NCBI RefSeq assembly: GCF_001514265.1 | Contig: NZ_KQ948994.1 | Span: 248,001 to 312,000, forward strand | DNA: 64,000 bases | Direction of reading: 5' to 3' | DNA from: Streptomyces resistomycificus | Lineage (GTDB): Bacteria > Actinomycetota > Actinomycetes > Streptomycetales > Streptomycetaceae | Shown: positions 54,419-62,434 of the stretch, piece by piece | Layout: the number at the start of each line of letters is the position of its first letter | Numbering within the stretch: the stretch's first letter is position 1 | Made by a program: the position numbers and the translations under genes | The notes under the pieces: generated by a model | The model's input: the letters and a program-made list of their open reading frames with translations, nothing else | What the model was told of the DNA's origin: nothing | Databases searched by the model: none

Positions 54419-55441
54419 TCAGGTCGACTCGCGGATCACCAGCTCCGTACGGAGGATGACGTGACGCCAGGCCACGGCGCCCTCCTCCATCTCCTCCAGG
54501 AGCAACCGGACCATGGCCCGCCCGATCTCCTCGATCGGCTGCCGCACCGTGGTCAGTCGTGGTTCGGTCCGCTGTGCCAGCGAGAAGTCGTCGAAGCCGA
54601 TCACGGCGACGTCCTCGGGTACCCGACGGCCGGCCGCGCGCAGGGCCTCCAGAGCCCCCGCGGCCGTGGTGTCCGACGCGGCTAGGACGCCGTCGATGTC
54701 CGGATGCCGTTGGATGAGCTCGGCCATGGCGTGGCGTCCGCTCTCCGCGGTGAAGTCGCTCTCGGCGACCCGGGTCTGCTCGAACTCCAGGCCCGCCGAC
54801 GCCAGGGCCTCTTCGTAGCCGCGCAAGCGGCACTGTGCGGCGTAGAGGTCGAGCGGCCCGGTGATGGTCGCGATCTCTCTGCGGCCCTGCCGCAGAAGGT
54901 AGGACACGGCGCTGCGGGCTCCGCCGATGTTGTCGGCGTCGACGTAGCTGACGTACTCCTCCCCCGAGCGGCGACCCAGCAGTACGGTCGGCAACCGGGC
55001 TTCGGCGAGCATGTCCGGCAGTCGATCACCGGCGTGCACGGACATCAGCAGGACCCCGTCGACCCGTCCGCCGCGCGCGTACTCGAGGAAGCGCTGCCGC
55101 TCGGCGTCCGAGCGGACCAGGGTCAGCAGCAGTTGGATCCCGGTGTCTGTCAGCGCGTCTCCGAGCGAGCGGACGATCTCGGAGAAGAAGGGCTCGGCGA
55201 ACTGCCGCCAGTCCGGCTCCGTCATGACCAGCGCGACGGCGTCGGCCCGGCGCCCCGCCAGGGAACGGGCCGCGAGATTGGGCACGTAGCCGAGTTCCTC
55301 GATGGCCCGCTGTACGTTCCGACGCGTCGACTCCTTCACGCCCGCCGCGTTGTTGATGACGCGGGAGACCGTGCCCCGTCCCACCCGCGCGTGGGCGGCC
55401 ACCTCCTCCAGCGTCGGTGTCCCCGGGCGTCGCCTGCCCAT
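54419..55441 (-). CDS. cebR: LacI-family cellobiose regulator CebR-like
   Basis: A 340-residue repressor. The LacI helix-turn-helix is TLEEVAAHARVGRGTVSRVINN (residues about 9-30), followed by the hinge IEELGYVPNLAARSLAGRR. The sugar-binding domain has VALVMTEPDWRQF, GRVDGVLLMSVH, VSYVDADNIGGA and VIGFDDFSLAQ. ATG was chosen for GGGGGGAGG upstream. A CebR box lies 104 bp upstream, and three more flank the neighbouring cellulase genes, as expected for CebR, which is released by cellobiose or cellotriose. Unlike the usual locus it is not beside the cebEFG transporter in this window, so it may be a paralogue. Confidence 0.85.
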   Translation of the reverse strand: MGRRRPGTPTLEEVAAHARVGRGTVSRVINNAAGVKESTRRNVQRAIEELGYVPNLAARSLAGRRADAVALVMTEPDWRQFAEPFFSEIVRSLGDALTDTGIQLLLTLVRSDAERQRFLEYARGGRVDGVLLMSVHAGDRLPDMLAEARLPTVLLGRRSGEEYVSYVDADNIGGARSAVSYLLRQGRREIATITGPLDLYAAQCRLRGYEEALASAGLEFEQTRVAESDFTAESGRHAMAELIQRHPDIDGVLAASDTTAAGALEALRAAGRRVPEDVAVIGFDDFSLAQRTEPRLTTVRQPIEEIGRAMVRLLLEEMEEGAVAWRHVILRTELVIREST

Positions 55442-55544
55442 GACCACCTCCCCCCAAGAGATCACCGATCTTACCGGCCGGAGGGGATCGAGCACACGAC
55501 TTCGCCAGTGGCATGGTTACGGGCGGTCGCCCCGCAACAAAGGC

Positions 55545-55558
55545 TGGGAGCGCTCCCG
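55545..55558. promoter_or_regulatory. CebR box upstream of the cebR-like gene
   Basis: TGGGAGCGCTCCCG, one base off the perfect palindrome, lies 104 bp upstream of the regulator start; autoregulation is likely. Confidence 0.8.
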
Positions 55559-55631
55559 TATGGAGTGGGAGGTCATGGGTGCTGTCGCTGGTGGTCGGGA
55601 GCGGAACTCGCTGCTCAAGGCGCTGGTGACC

Positions 55632-55720
55632 CACGTTGACCTTGCTGTACATGGCCTGCAGCCACAGGAGGTAGCTGTAGGCCTCCGACGTGGTCTCGTG
55701 GGTTTGCGTCCGGGATCCAT
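55632..55720 (-). pseudogene. GH48 cellulase relic with intact promoter region
   Basis: On the minus strand an AAGGAGG ribosome site leads into an ATG at 55720 (MDPGRKPTR...). In another frame just downstream the peptide HETTSEAYSYLLWLQAMYSK appears, the highly conserved catalytic-region motif of GH48 cellobiohydrolases. The normal signal peptide and about 650 residues are missing, so an internal deletion joined the gene start to a core fragment. A CebR box lies 59 bp upstream. Confidence 0.6.
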
Positions 55721-55778
55721 GTGCTGTTCCTCCTTGCGTCATGCGACTCACGGAGAGATGCCAAGGGCCTGAATCCAG

Positions 55779-55792
55779 TGGGAGCGCTCCCA
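55779..55792. promoter_or_regulatory. CebR box upstream of the GH48 relic
   Basis: TGGGAGCGCTCCCA, perfect, is oriented toward the minus-strand GH48 remnant. Confidence 0.85.
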
Positions 55793-55921
55793 TCGTGAGG
55801 ATGAAGACGGGCGCGGTCAAGATGTTGCGGAGTTCAAAGTTCGAACTGAGCTGACGGAGCGAAAAGTTTCGCAAGGGCCCTATGAAACTTCACCGGTTGC
55901 CGCTAACTTCCTCCTCACCAG

Positions 55922-55935
55922 TGGGAGCGGTTCCA
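55922..55935. promoter_or_regulatory. Degenerate CebR box
   Basis: TGGGAGCGGTTCCA differs from the perfect box at two positions. It lies 48 bp upstream of the CBM2-cellulase relic and about 600 bp upstream of the GH6 gene, which has no nearer box. Confidence 0.65.
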
Positions 55936-55982
55936 TCACTCGACGCGTCCGTAGCGGCGCGCCAAGCTGTAAGGACTCGCTC

Positions 55983-56321
55983 ATGCGACACCCCCCGCAT
56001 TCAGTACTTTTAGTCAGTGACGCTTCGGTCGCACTCGTCCCGAGCGCGGTCCTGCCGGTGGTCTCGGCCCGGGAAGCCACGGCCGCATGCACGGTGGGAC
56101 ACACTGTCACCAGCCGGTGGATCAGCGGTTTTCGGAGCTTCGAGCCGATCAACGACCGTGTCGCCGAAGAGCAATCCCGCTCGAACCGTACAAATCCCGC
56201 GGCCAGTAAGCGTGCTAAGCGGCCGACTACTCGGACGCGCACGCCGTCTGCCGGAAGCCGATGCCGGCAGGACCACGCTCCGAGCCACCGGGCGTCGGCG
56301 GTCAGCGCGGCGCCGCGGTGA
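55983..56321 (+). pseudogene. Head of a secreted CBM2 cellulase, truncated
   Basis: The ATG has TAAGGA six bases upstream and a hydrophobic, signal-like start. Then ACTVGHTVTSRWISGF matches the first strands of a CBM2 (C-x-V-x-Y-x-V-x-x-x-W-x-x-GF). After about residue 50 the similarity ends in arginine-rich, low-quality sequence. It is probably the 5' end of a cellulase gene cut by deletion; a CebR-like box is directly upstream. Confidence 0.5.
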
Positions 56322-56410
56322 CGAAGGGAATCGCACTCCTTCGTCGACCTGGGCGTGAAGTGGTCCGACGACCACGAGCCGTCCTGCTCTGAACCGGACC
56401 TTGCACGCGC

Positions 56411-56498
56411 GGGACCGCTCCTGCGGTCCCTCCCTGAACTCAGCCTGCGACGGCACAGCCGCCGTGCAGTGCCTCGGTCAGCGCGCCCCTTGGCGCGC
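56411..56498 (+). other. Two hairpins in the leader of the GH6 gene
   Basis: An 8-bp stem GGGACCGC/GCGGTCCC (56411-56430, loop TCCT) and a 7-bp stem GCGCGCC/GGCGCGC (56481-56498, loop CCTT) precede the GH6 start. They may insulate the gene from upstream transcription or stabilise the leader. Confidence 0.5.
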
Positions 56499-56541
56499 CC
56501 TCCATCCGTAAGGCCCCATCGAGAGAAGGAAACCCGCACTC

Positions 56542-58305
56542 ATGAGTTACAGCAGGACATCGCTGCTCGCCGCCCTGGCGCTGGTCGCCGGGACGACGGG
56601 GACGGCGCTCCTCGTCGGCCAGGCCGGCGCTGCCACCTCGGCCGTTCCCTGCACCGTTGACTACAAGGTGCAGAGCCAGTGGGACACCGGCTTCACCGCC
56701 GCCGTCACCATCACCAACAACTCGGCCGCCAAGTCGAGTTGGTCGGTGAAGTGGTCGTACTCCGGCAACCAGAAGGTCACGAACGGCTGGAACGGGAAGA
56801 TCAGTCAGAGCGGTGCCGACGTCACCGCCGCCAACGAGAGCTACAACGGCGACCTCGCAAGCGGTGGCTCGGTCAGCTTCGGCTTCAACGGCTCCTACAG
56901 CGGCACCAACAGCGTGCCCGCCACGTTCACGCTCGACGGCGTCGCCTGCAACGTCGACAGCGGTGGTGGTACCGGCGGTGGCACAGGTGGTGGTACCGGA
57001 GGTGGCACTGGTGGTGGTACCGGAGGCGGCGATGGCGGTGGCGGCACCGGCAGCCGCGCTGACAACCCCTACACCGGCGCCAAGGTGTACGTGAACCCCG
57101 AGTGGTCCGCCAAGGCCGCCGCCGAACCGGGCGGCAGCAGCATCGCCGATCAGCCCACCGCCGTCTGGCTCGACAGAATCGCCGCGATCAACGGCGTCAA
57201 GGGCGGAATGGGACTGCGCGCCCACCTCGACGAGGCCCTGAAGCAGAAGGGCTCCGGTGATCTCGTCGTCCAGATCGTCATCTACGACCTGCCCGGCCGC
57301 GACTGCGCCGCCCTCGCCTCCAACGGCGAGCTGGGGCCCAACGAGCTCGACAAGTACAAGTCCCAGTACATCGACCCCATCACGTCGATCCTGTCCGAGT
57401 CCAAGTACGCGGGCCTGCGGATCGCCACCGTCATCGAGCCCGACTCGCTGCCCAACCTGGTCACCAACGCGGGCGGGACCAACACCACCACCGACGCCTG
57501 CGTGAACATGAAGAGCAACGGCAACTACGAGAAGGGCGTCAGTTACGCCCTGGACAAACTGGGCGCCATCCCCAACGTCTACAACTACGTCGACGCCGCC
57601 CACCACGGCTGGCTCGGCTGGGACAGCAACCTCGGCCCCGCGGTGCAGCAGTTCCACAAGGTCGCGACGACGAACGGCGCGAGCGTGAACGACGTGGCCG
57701 GCTTCATCGTCAACACCGCGAACTACAGCCCGACCAAGGAGCCGTACCTCAAGGTCACCGACTCGGTGAACGGCCAGACCGTACGACAGTCGAAGTGGGT
57801 GGACTGGAACCAGTACGTGGACGAGCAGTCCTTCGCCCAGGCGCTGCGCGACAAGCTCGTCGCGGCCGGATTCAACTCCGGCCTCGGCATGCTGATCGAC
57901 ACCTCACGCAACGGCTGGGGCGGCTCCGCCCGGCCCACCGGCCCCGGATCGCAGACCTCCGTGGACGGCTACGTCGACGCCAGCCGCATCGACCGTCGCA
58001 TCCATGCCGGCAACTGGTGCAACCAGAGCGGCGCGGGCATCGGCGAACGGCCGACCGCGGCTCCGGCCGCCGGCATCGACGCCTATGTGTGGGTCAAGCC
58101 GCCGGGGGAGTCGGACGGCAACAGCGCCCCCGTCCCCAACGACGAGGGCAAGGGCTTCGACCGGATGTGCGACCCGACGTACGGAGGCAACGCCCGCAAC
58201 GGCAACAACCCCCCGGGCTCGCTGCCGAACTCACCGCTGGCCGGGCACTGGTTCTCCGCCCAGTTCCAGCAGCTGGTGAAGAACGCGTACCCGCCGCTGT
58301 CGTGA
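56542..58305 (+). CDS. Secreted GH6 cellobiohydrolase with N-terminal CBM2
   Basis: A 587-residue enzyme. Signal peptide residues 1-31 (ending AGAA); CBM2 at about 35-133 (CTVDYKVQSQWDTGFTAAVT to GVAC); a Gly/Thr repeat linker at about 138-170. The GH6 catalytic domain follows: VYVNPEWSAKAAAE, VIYDLPGRDCAALASNGEL with the catalytic Asp, LRIATVIEPDSLPNLV, DAAHHGWLGWDSN, LIDTSRNGWGG and DAYVWVKPPGESDG. It releases cellobiose from chain ends. The long insertions near residues 320-560 suggest the exo-acting CbhA type. ATG with GAGAGAAGGA upstream. It pairs with celB as the intact cellulases of the region. Confidence 0.92.
   Translation: MSYSRTSLLAALALVAGTTGTALLVGQAGAATSAVPCTVDYKVQSQWDTGFTAAVTITNNSAAKSSWSVKWSYSGNQKVTNGWNGKISQSGADVTAANESYNGDLASGGSVSFGFNGSYSGTNSVPATFTLDGVACNVDSGGGTGGGTGGGTGGGTGGGTGGGDGGGGTGSRADNPYTGAKVYVNPEWSAKAAAEPGGSSIADQPTAVWLDRIAAINGVKGGMGLRAHLDEALKQKGSGDLVVQIVIYDLPGRDCAALASNGELGPNELDKYKSQYIDPITSILSESKYAGLRIATVIEPDSLPNLVTNAGGTNTTTDACVNMKSNGNYEKGVSYALDKLGAIPNVYNYVDAAHHGWLGWDSNLGPAVQQFHKVATTNGASVNDVAGFIVNTANYSPTKEPYLKVTDSVNGQTVRQSKWVDWNQYVDEQSFAQALRDKLVAAGFNSGLGMLIDTSRNGWGGSARPTGPGSQTSVDGYVDASRIDRRIHAGNWCNQSGAGIGERPTAAPAAGIDAYVWVKPPGESDGNSAPVPNDEGKGFDRMCDPTYGGNARNGNNPPGSLPNSPLAGHWFSAQFQQLVKNAYPPLS
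56966..57040 (+). repeat. Gly-Gly-Thr coding minisatellite in the GH6 linker
   Basis: About five copies of a 12-15 bp unit of the form GGTGGTACCGGCGGTGGC encode the flexible linker between CBM2 and GH6. Slippage could change linker length. Confidence 0.75.
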
Positions 58306-58440
58306 CCTGCTGACGCGGTGTGTGACCGCCGGGGTCGGTCCGGCTCGGCAGGGCCGAGGGACGGATCCCGGCGGATCCCACGCTCCCTGGTCGGGAGAAC
58401 GACCGCTCGGTCCACCTGTTCAGGCCTTCTAAAAGGACGA

Positions 58441-58779
58441 TTACGGAAGCCCTGCGGCCATGTCGACGATCCGTTCGAAGAAGAACTCGTGCTTGAGGAA
58501 GGAGACGTCGTACTCGTGGCCCGGATACGGCGGGATCAGCTGAGCTGCCTGGATCAGCCGCCAGCCGTCCCGCAGCGCCGCCACCCCCGACTCGTAGGGC
58601 GGTTCGTCGCTGTCGCCCGTGGTGGGTGAGGTGCGCCCGGTGCCGTCGTACTGCGACCAGCCCACGACGTGGGAGTCCAGGGCGGAGCTGGCCAGGTACA
58701 GCACCAGCACCTGCTGCCGCAGCACCGGGGTGAGCTCCGCCTGGGGGGACTGGGCACGGGACATGGGTTCGCTCGTCAT
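58441..58779 (-). CDS. Small conserved-looking protein paired with a PhyH oxygenase
   Basis: A 112-residue protein: LTPVLRQQVLVLYLASSALDSHVVGWSQYDG, YESGVAALRDGWRLIQAAQL, then FLKHEFFFERIVDM. No family was recognised. Its ATG lies within the TGA of the oxygenase gene, so the two proteins are made together and may form a complex. It is convergent with the GH6 gene. Confidence 0.65.
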   Translation of the reverse strand: MTSEPMSRAQSPQAELTPVLRQQVLVLYLASSALDSHVVGWSQYDGTGRTSPTTGDSDEPPYESGVAALRDGWRLIQAAQLIPPYPGHEYDVSFLKHEFFFERIVDMAAGLP

Positions 58780-59591
58780 ACCGCGGCCTCCTGCGGACGG
58801 TTGGAGACCCGGGTCACCCAGTAGTCGATGTCGAAGGAGTCGTCGCCGGTCAGTGCCCGCCACAGCAGGATGCGGTTGTACCGCTCCAGCCGTCCCGTGG
58901 CCGGCTCGTACCAGGGGAACGTCACGTCCAGTTCCCGGGTCACCTGCGGGTCGTCCAGATCCGAGGTGTCCCACAGGCGCTGTTGGCGGGCCGTGGGGTT
59001 GAAACGGATCTTGAACATGTAGCGGACCGTGTCGCTGTTGTTGCGCCTGCCGGCGTGCCAGAGCCCGTGGTGCAGAAACACCACCGTACCGGCCGGGCAG
59101 ACCAGCCGGGACTGGCCGCGCAGGTTCTGGTAGCGGCCGGTGTCGGACTCGTTGATGCGCCGCAGATGGCTTCCCGGCACGCTGAGAGTGCCGCCCATCT
59201 CCAGCGTCACCGCCTGCGGGTAGTACATCAACTGCACGTCGAAGGCGTCCGGCCGGACGTCGATGACGGCGTCCCCGTGCAGCGGCTGCGCGTCCCCGCC
59301 ACGGGGCTCGCGGACGTGCACGAAGTGGTGGTCCACCGTCGGCGCCCGGCCCACCAGACTGTGCAGGGCCCCCGCCACCCGTGGAACGTCCAGCAACCTG
59401 CGGACGAACGAGTCCGCCGCGTATGCCTCGGACAGCGGCGTCCCGTACGGCACCGGCGGCACCCCGTCCGCGAGCACCGTCAGGCCTTCGGCGTTCATCT
59501 CCGCCGGGACCACCGCGTCCAGGCGCAGCGACCCCTGCGCCACGAAGCGCGCCATCTCGACCGAGCTGAGCAGTTCCTGCCTCTTCTCCAT
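58776..59591 (-). CDS. Phytanoyl-CoA dioxygenase (PhyH) family protein
   Basis: A 271-residue Fe(II)/2-oxoglutarate oxygenase. QPLHGDAVIDVRPD (His and Asp ligands near residue 104) and GTVVFLHHGLWHAGRRNNSDTVRYMFKIRF (distal His near 175 and the 2-oxoglutarate Arg) are in place. GGTLSVPGSHLRRINE lies between. Such enzymes hydroxylate diverse small molecules. It is divergent from an AraC regulator and coupled to the small protein gene. The cluster resembles an inducible detoxification or catabolic pair; the substrate is unknown. Confidence 0.82.
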   Translation of the reverse strand: MEKRQELLSSVEMARFVAQGSLRLDAVVPAEMNAEGLTVLADGVPPVPYGTPLSEAYAADSFVRRLLDVPRVAGALHSLVGRAPTVDHHFVHVREPRGGDAQPLHGDAVIDVRPDAFDVQLMYYPQAVTLEMGGTLSVPGSHLRRINESDTGRYQNLRGQSRLVCPAGTVVFLHHGLWHAGRRNNSDTVRYMFKIRFNPTARQQRLWDTSDLDDPQVTRELDVTFPWYEPATGRLERYNRILLWRALTGDDSFDIDYWVTRVSNRPQEAAV

Positions 59592-59736
59592 GACCGCCAC
59601 GCTAGGCACCGCCCGCCGCTCGTCGCGTGGGTCACGTTCACCCTCCACTGGTCGATTCTCACCATGAAGACCGGCAAGGGGACGCAGACGGCGAACCCGG
59701 TGCGCGCTCACGGGCGTCGTGGTAGAACACGTGCCC

Positions 59737-60591
59737 ATGCACACGGTCCTCGTCCATCTCGACGAGCCTCCCACTCTCGCCGCCGTCGGCATCGGCGTGC
59801 ACGGCCCCGCCGGCCAGGTGGACCAGTTCCTGCTGCCGGATCTGTGGCAGCTCCACCTCTACGGTTATGAGGCCGACCTGATGGTGAACGGAACCCCGCA
59901 CGCGATCCGCCCCGGCAGGGTCAGCCTCGTTCCGCCCGGTACAGAGGTCCGCTATCGCTACCGGGGCCGCTCCGAACACTTCTACGTCCACCTGCGCCTG
60001 AGCTCGTCCGGCACGCCCCGCAGCGTCCCGGTGATCCAGGACGCGGGGCCGGAACTGGCCTTGCTCACAGCGCAGTTGCGGCAGGCACTGGCCGTCTGGC
60101 CGAATACGGCGGCACGGGCGGCGGCCGAGGTGTGGGCGGCGCTCTGGCGGGTCGCCCATCTCGCCCCGCCGACGACACGGGACACCCAGGCCGCCCATCC
60201 CGCGGTCGCGGCGGCGGTGGCACTGATCGAGGCCCGGCTGGCCGAGCCGCTGACAGTGTCCGAGATCGCGAAGGCGGCGGGCGTCTCGCACAACCACCTG
60301 ACCCGGCTGTTCCGCGCCGCCACCGGGGAGACGGTCGTCGGCTACATCCGAGCCCGGCGGATGGAGCGGGCGCGCCACTTCCTGCGGGCCACCACGCTGA
60401 CCATCCCCGCTGTCGCGGCCTCCGTCGGAATTCCCGACCTGCAGGCGTTCAACAAGGCCTGTCGCCGTGAGCTCGGCGCCGCCCCGCGCAGCATCCGAGC
60501 CGCCCAGACCACTGGGGACCACGTCCGGCCCGTGACCCAGCAAGGGTCCGGGGCCGTACCCGGCCCAGGGGCGACAGGCTCGGGCGGCTGA
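59737..60591 (+). CDS. AraC-family regulator
   Basis: A 284-residue protein. The cupin-like N-terminal sensor (LPDLWQLHLYGYEADLMVNGT, GRVSLVPPGTEVRYRYRG) is followed by two helix-turn-helix units (LTVSEIAKAAGVSHNHLTRLFRAATGE and TIPAVAASVGIPDLQAFNKACRRELGAAP, residues about 165-250). It probably controls the divergent PhyH gene pair in response to a small molecule. ATG at 59737 was chosen; a GTG six codons upstream is also possible. Confidence 0.87.
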   Translation: MHTVLVHLDEPPTLAAVGIGVHGPAGQVDQFLLPDLWQLHLYGYEADLMVNGTPHAIRPGRVSLVPPGTEVRYRYRGRSEHFYVHLRLSSSGTPRSVPVIQDAGPELALLTAQLRQALAVWPNTAARAAAEVWAALWRVAHLAPPTTRDTQAAHPAVAAAVALIEARLAEPLTVSEIAKAAGVSHNHLTRLFRAATGETVVGYIRARRMERARHFLRATTLTIPAVAASVGIPDLQAFNKACRRELGAAPRSIRAAQTTGDHVRPVTQQGSGAVPGPGATGSGG

Positions 60592-60633
60592 AGCAGAGTC
60601 GCTTCCCGCAGGAAGATTCGACACTACGGTCGC

Positions 60634-61010
60634 GTCGACATCCCGATCATGGAGACCCACGGCTTCGAGCACGCCGACGAGCGCCGGCAGCGCAACCCTT
60701 CCGGCGACTCGCGCGGCACGACGCCTTCATGGACCGCGTCGTCCGAGGAATGGTCGCCCGTGGAGTGGTTCGGGGCGCGGCCCCGGTGAGGCCTACCCGG
60801 GGTTCCCGGCAGGCGGACCGCGTCGGTCGCCTCCGCGTCACAGTGGACGAGATGCAGACGCCGTACGTACGCCCGCAGGACAAAGGCAACCGTACGGACG
60901 TCCGCTGGGCGGCCATCGGCGACGGCGCCGGCGGCGTAATGCCGCGCCACCGGCTGGAGCTCGGACCAGCCGGCTTCACCTTCGAGCTGACGCAGCTCGG
61001 CCCGGAATGA
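60634..61010 (+). pseudogene. GH2 beta-galactosidase relic
   Basis: One frame opens with IMETHGFEHADERRQRNPSG, the active-site approach of GH2 beta-galactosidases (ETHGF). A second frame gives MDRVVRGMVARG, and further on PYVRPQDKGNRTDVRWAAIG, a signature of the C-terminal domain 5. The middle 500 or more residues are gone and frames change, so this is a deletion relic. Confidence 0.65.
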
Positions 61011-61031
61011 CGCCGAGAACGCCATGCCTCA

Positions 61032-61262
61032 CTACTCGATGTAGCCGGTGTCGGGGTCGACCTGCGAGAGGAAGTCCCGGATGGCCTCCTCGAGATCGGC
61101 CCTGCCGGCCTGTGTCGGAGGGTGGCTGGCGGACATGAACCCGTACTGAGGGTCGGGCCCGGTCAGCCAGGTGAAGTGGTAGGTGCCCGGGCTGTCGTCC
61201 GGCTGCCTGACCTCGAACTCCTCCCCGTCGACCGACATCCGCAACGGCTCGTCCGCCGACAT
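61032..61262 (-). CDS. Small conserved-looking Streptomyces protein
   Basis: A 76-residue acidic protein (SADEPLRMSVDGEEFEVRQPD, GTYHFTWLTGPDPQYGFMSA, REAIRDFLSQVDP-like end). It contains no Cys or membrane helix. It resembles a common short streptomycete protein of unknown role. An in-frame ATG 13 codons upstream (61301) is the alternative start. Confidence 0.55.
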   Translation of the reverse strand: MSADEPLRMSVDGEEFEVRQPDDSPGTYHFTWLTGPDPQYGFMSASHPPTQAGRADLEEAIRDFLSQVDPDTGYIE

Positions 61263-61630
61263 CACGACCTGCTTTCCCTTGTCCCGGAGGTGAGAGCGCA
61301 CCTGGCCTCAACTGCACACGTGCCACGATCACATGCGTGTCTGGATCACCCTACGGTGAGGACGGCCGACTCCGCGGCGGCCGGCACCGCCCCACACGGA
61401 CGAGACGATGCCGGCCACGTTGCTCAGTCCGGCAAGCTCGATGACCTCGTCGCCCCGGTGGTGGGGGATGCCGGGGGTGTGCGAGAGAGCCGTCAGGTGG
61501 CTGACCGCGGTACCACTCGGACGCCTTTCGCAACGGTGGTTCGACGCGAGACCCGACCCGCGGGGACCCCGATCGCACGCGCATGACCAAGGGCTCGGTG
61601 AGACGCGAAGGTGAGATGCGCAGCGGACAC

Positions 61631-61667
61631 GCGGGCGACGGCCGGCGCGAGGCCGGCCGTCGCCCGC
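61631..61667. terminator. Strong terminator after axeA
   Basis: A perfect 16-bp stem GCGGGCGACGGCCGGC (61631-61646) with 61652-61667 and a 5-base loop lies 75 bp beyond the axeA stop. The 300 bp between it and the small gene at 61262 show nothing recognised. Confidence 0.85.
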
Positions 61668-61741
61668 GGGCGTGTCGCCGGGGCGATCTCTCATGGTGAC
61701 GCGCACGGGTCGTACAGAGGGCACTGTGCCCCCACGACCTG

Positions 61742-62434
61742 TCAGGGGGCCACGGCGCGGCCGGTCTGCGGGGAGATCCTGCCGGCGCACAGGCCGCGGG
61801 CGGCCAACCCCTGTGCGATACGTGGGAGCGCGGCCCGCGAGTTGGCGGACCAGTCGTGCATGAGGATGATCTGACCGTTGCCGAGTCGCCCGGCGGCCTG
61901 CACGATGGCATCCGCGCCGGCGCCGTTCCAGTCCTGGGAGTCCACGTCCCAGATGATCTCGGTCAGACCGTACCGGGCCGTGACCGCCTTGACCGTCGAG
62001 TTGGTCTCGCCGTACGGCGGCCGGAACAGCTTCGGCGTGCCGCCGCCCGCGGCCGCGATCGCCTGCTGGGTCCGGGAGATCTCCGAGTCGATCTGTGACT
62101 GGCCGAGCTGGGTCAGGTGCGGGTGCGTGTAGCTGTGGTTGCCGACCCACATGCCGGCGTTGACCTGCGCCTGCACGCGGGAGGGGTTGGCGGCGGCGTA
62201 CTGGCCCTGGTTGAACATCGTGGCCCGCAGTCCGTTCTGCGTCAGAGCGTTGAGCAGGGCCGGTGTGCTGCTGGACGGGCCGTCGTCGAAGGTGAGGCCG
62301 ACGTACCCGTTGCAGGCGGCTGCCTGTGCCGGGGCGGCGTTGGCGGTGAGCGTGCCCGCGGCGGCCAGCGCGACGGCGGCGAGTGTCGTCGTCAGGGGGC
62401 GTGACGCGGGACGTGTCCGCGGCCTGGTGCTCAT
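61742..62434 (-). CDS. axeA: Secreted CE4 polysaccharide deacetylase / acetyl xylan esterase
   Basis: A 230-residue secreted esterase. The signal peptide ends near AAPAQA (residue about 38). The NodB fold follows: VGLTFDDGPSSSTPAL with the catalytic/metal Asp pair, WVGNHSYTHPHLT with the metal histidines, PPYGE and DVDSQDWNG, then ILMHDW. It probably removes acetyl groups from xylan so that the xylanase can act. The stop of the xylanase gene overlaps its ATG (ATGA), so the pair is one operon, as in other streptomycetes with linked xlnB and axeA. Confidence 0.9.
   Translation of the reverse strand: MSTRPRTRPASRPLTTTLAAVALAAAGTLTANAAPAQAAACNGYVGLTFDDGPSSSTPALLNALTQNGLRATMFNQGQYAAANPSRVQAQVNAGMWVGNHSYTHPHLTQLGQSQIDSEISRTQQAIAAAGGGTPKLFRPPYGETNSTVKAVTARYGLTEIIWDVDSQDWNGAGADAIVQAAGRLGNGQIILMHDWSANSRAALPRIAQGLAARGLCAGRISPQTGRAVAP

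Noticed and set aside
55983..56321. Considered as an intact 112-aa secreted protein
   Set aside because: Only the first about 50 residues look natural (signal plus CBM2 start); the rest is Arg-rich, low quality and unlike any domain, so it is treated as a truncated gene.
56966..57040. Possible CRISPR or satellite array
   Set aside because: The repeats are contiguous, in frame and code a Gly-Thr linker inside a GH6 gene; there are no spacers.
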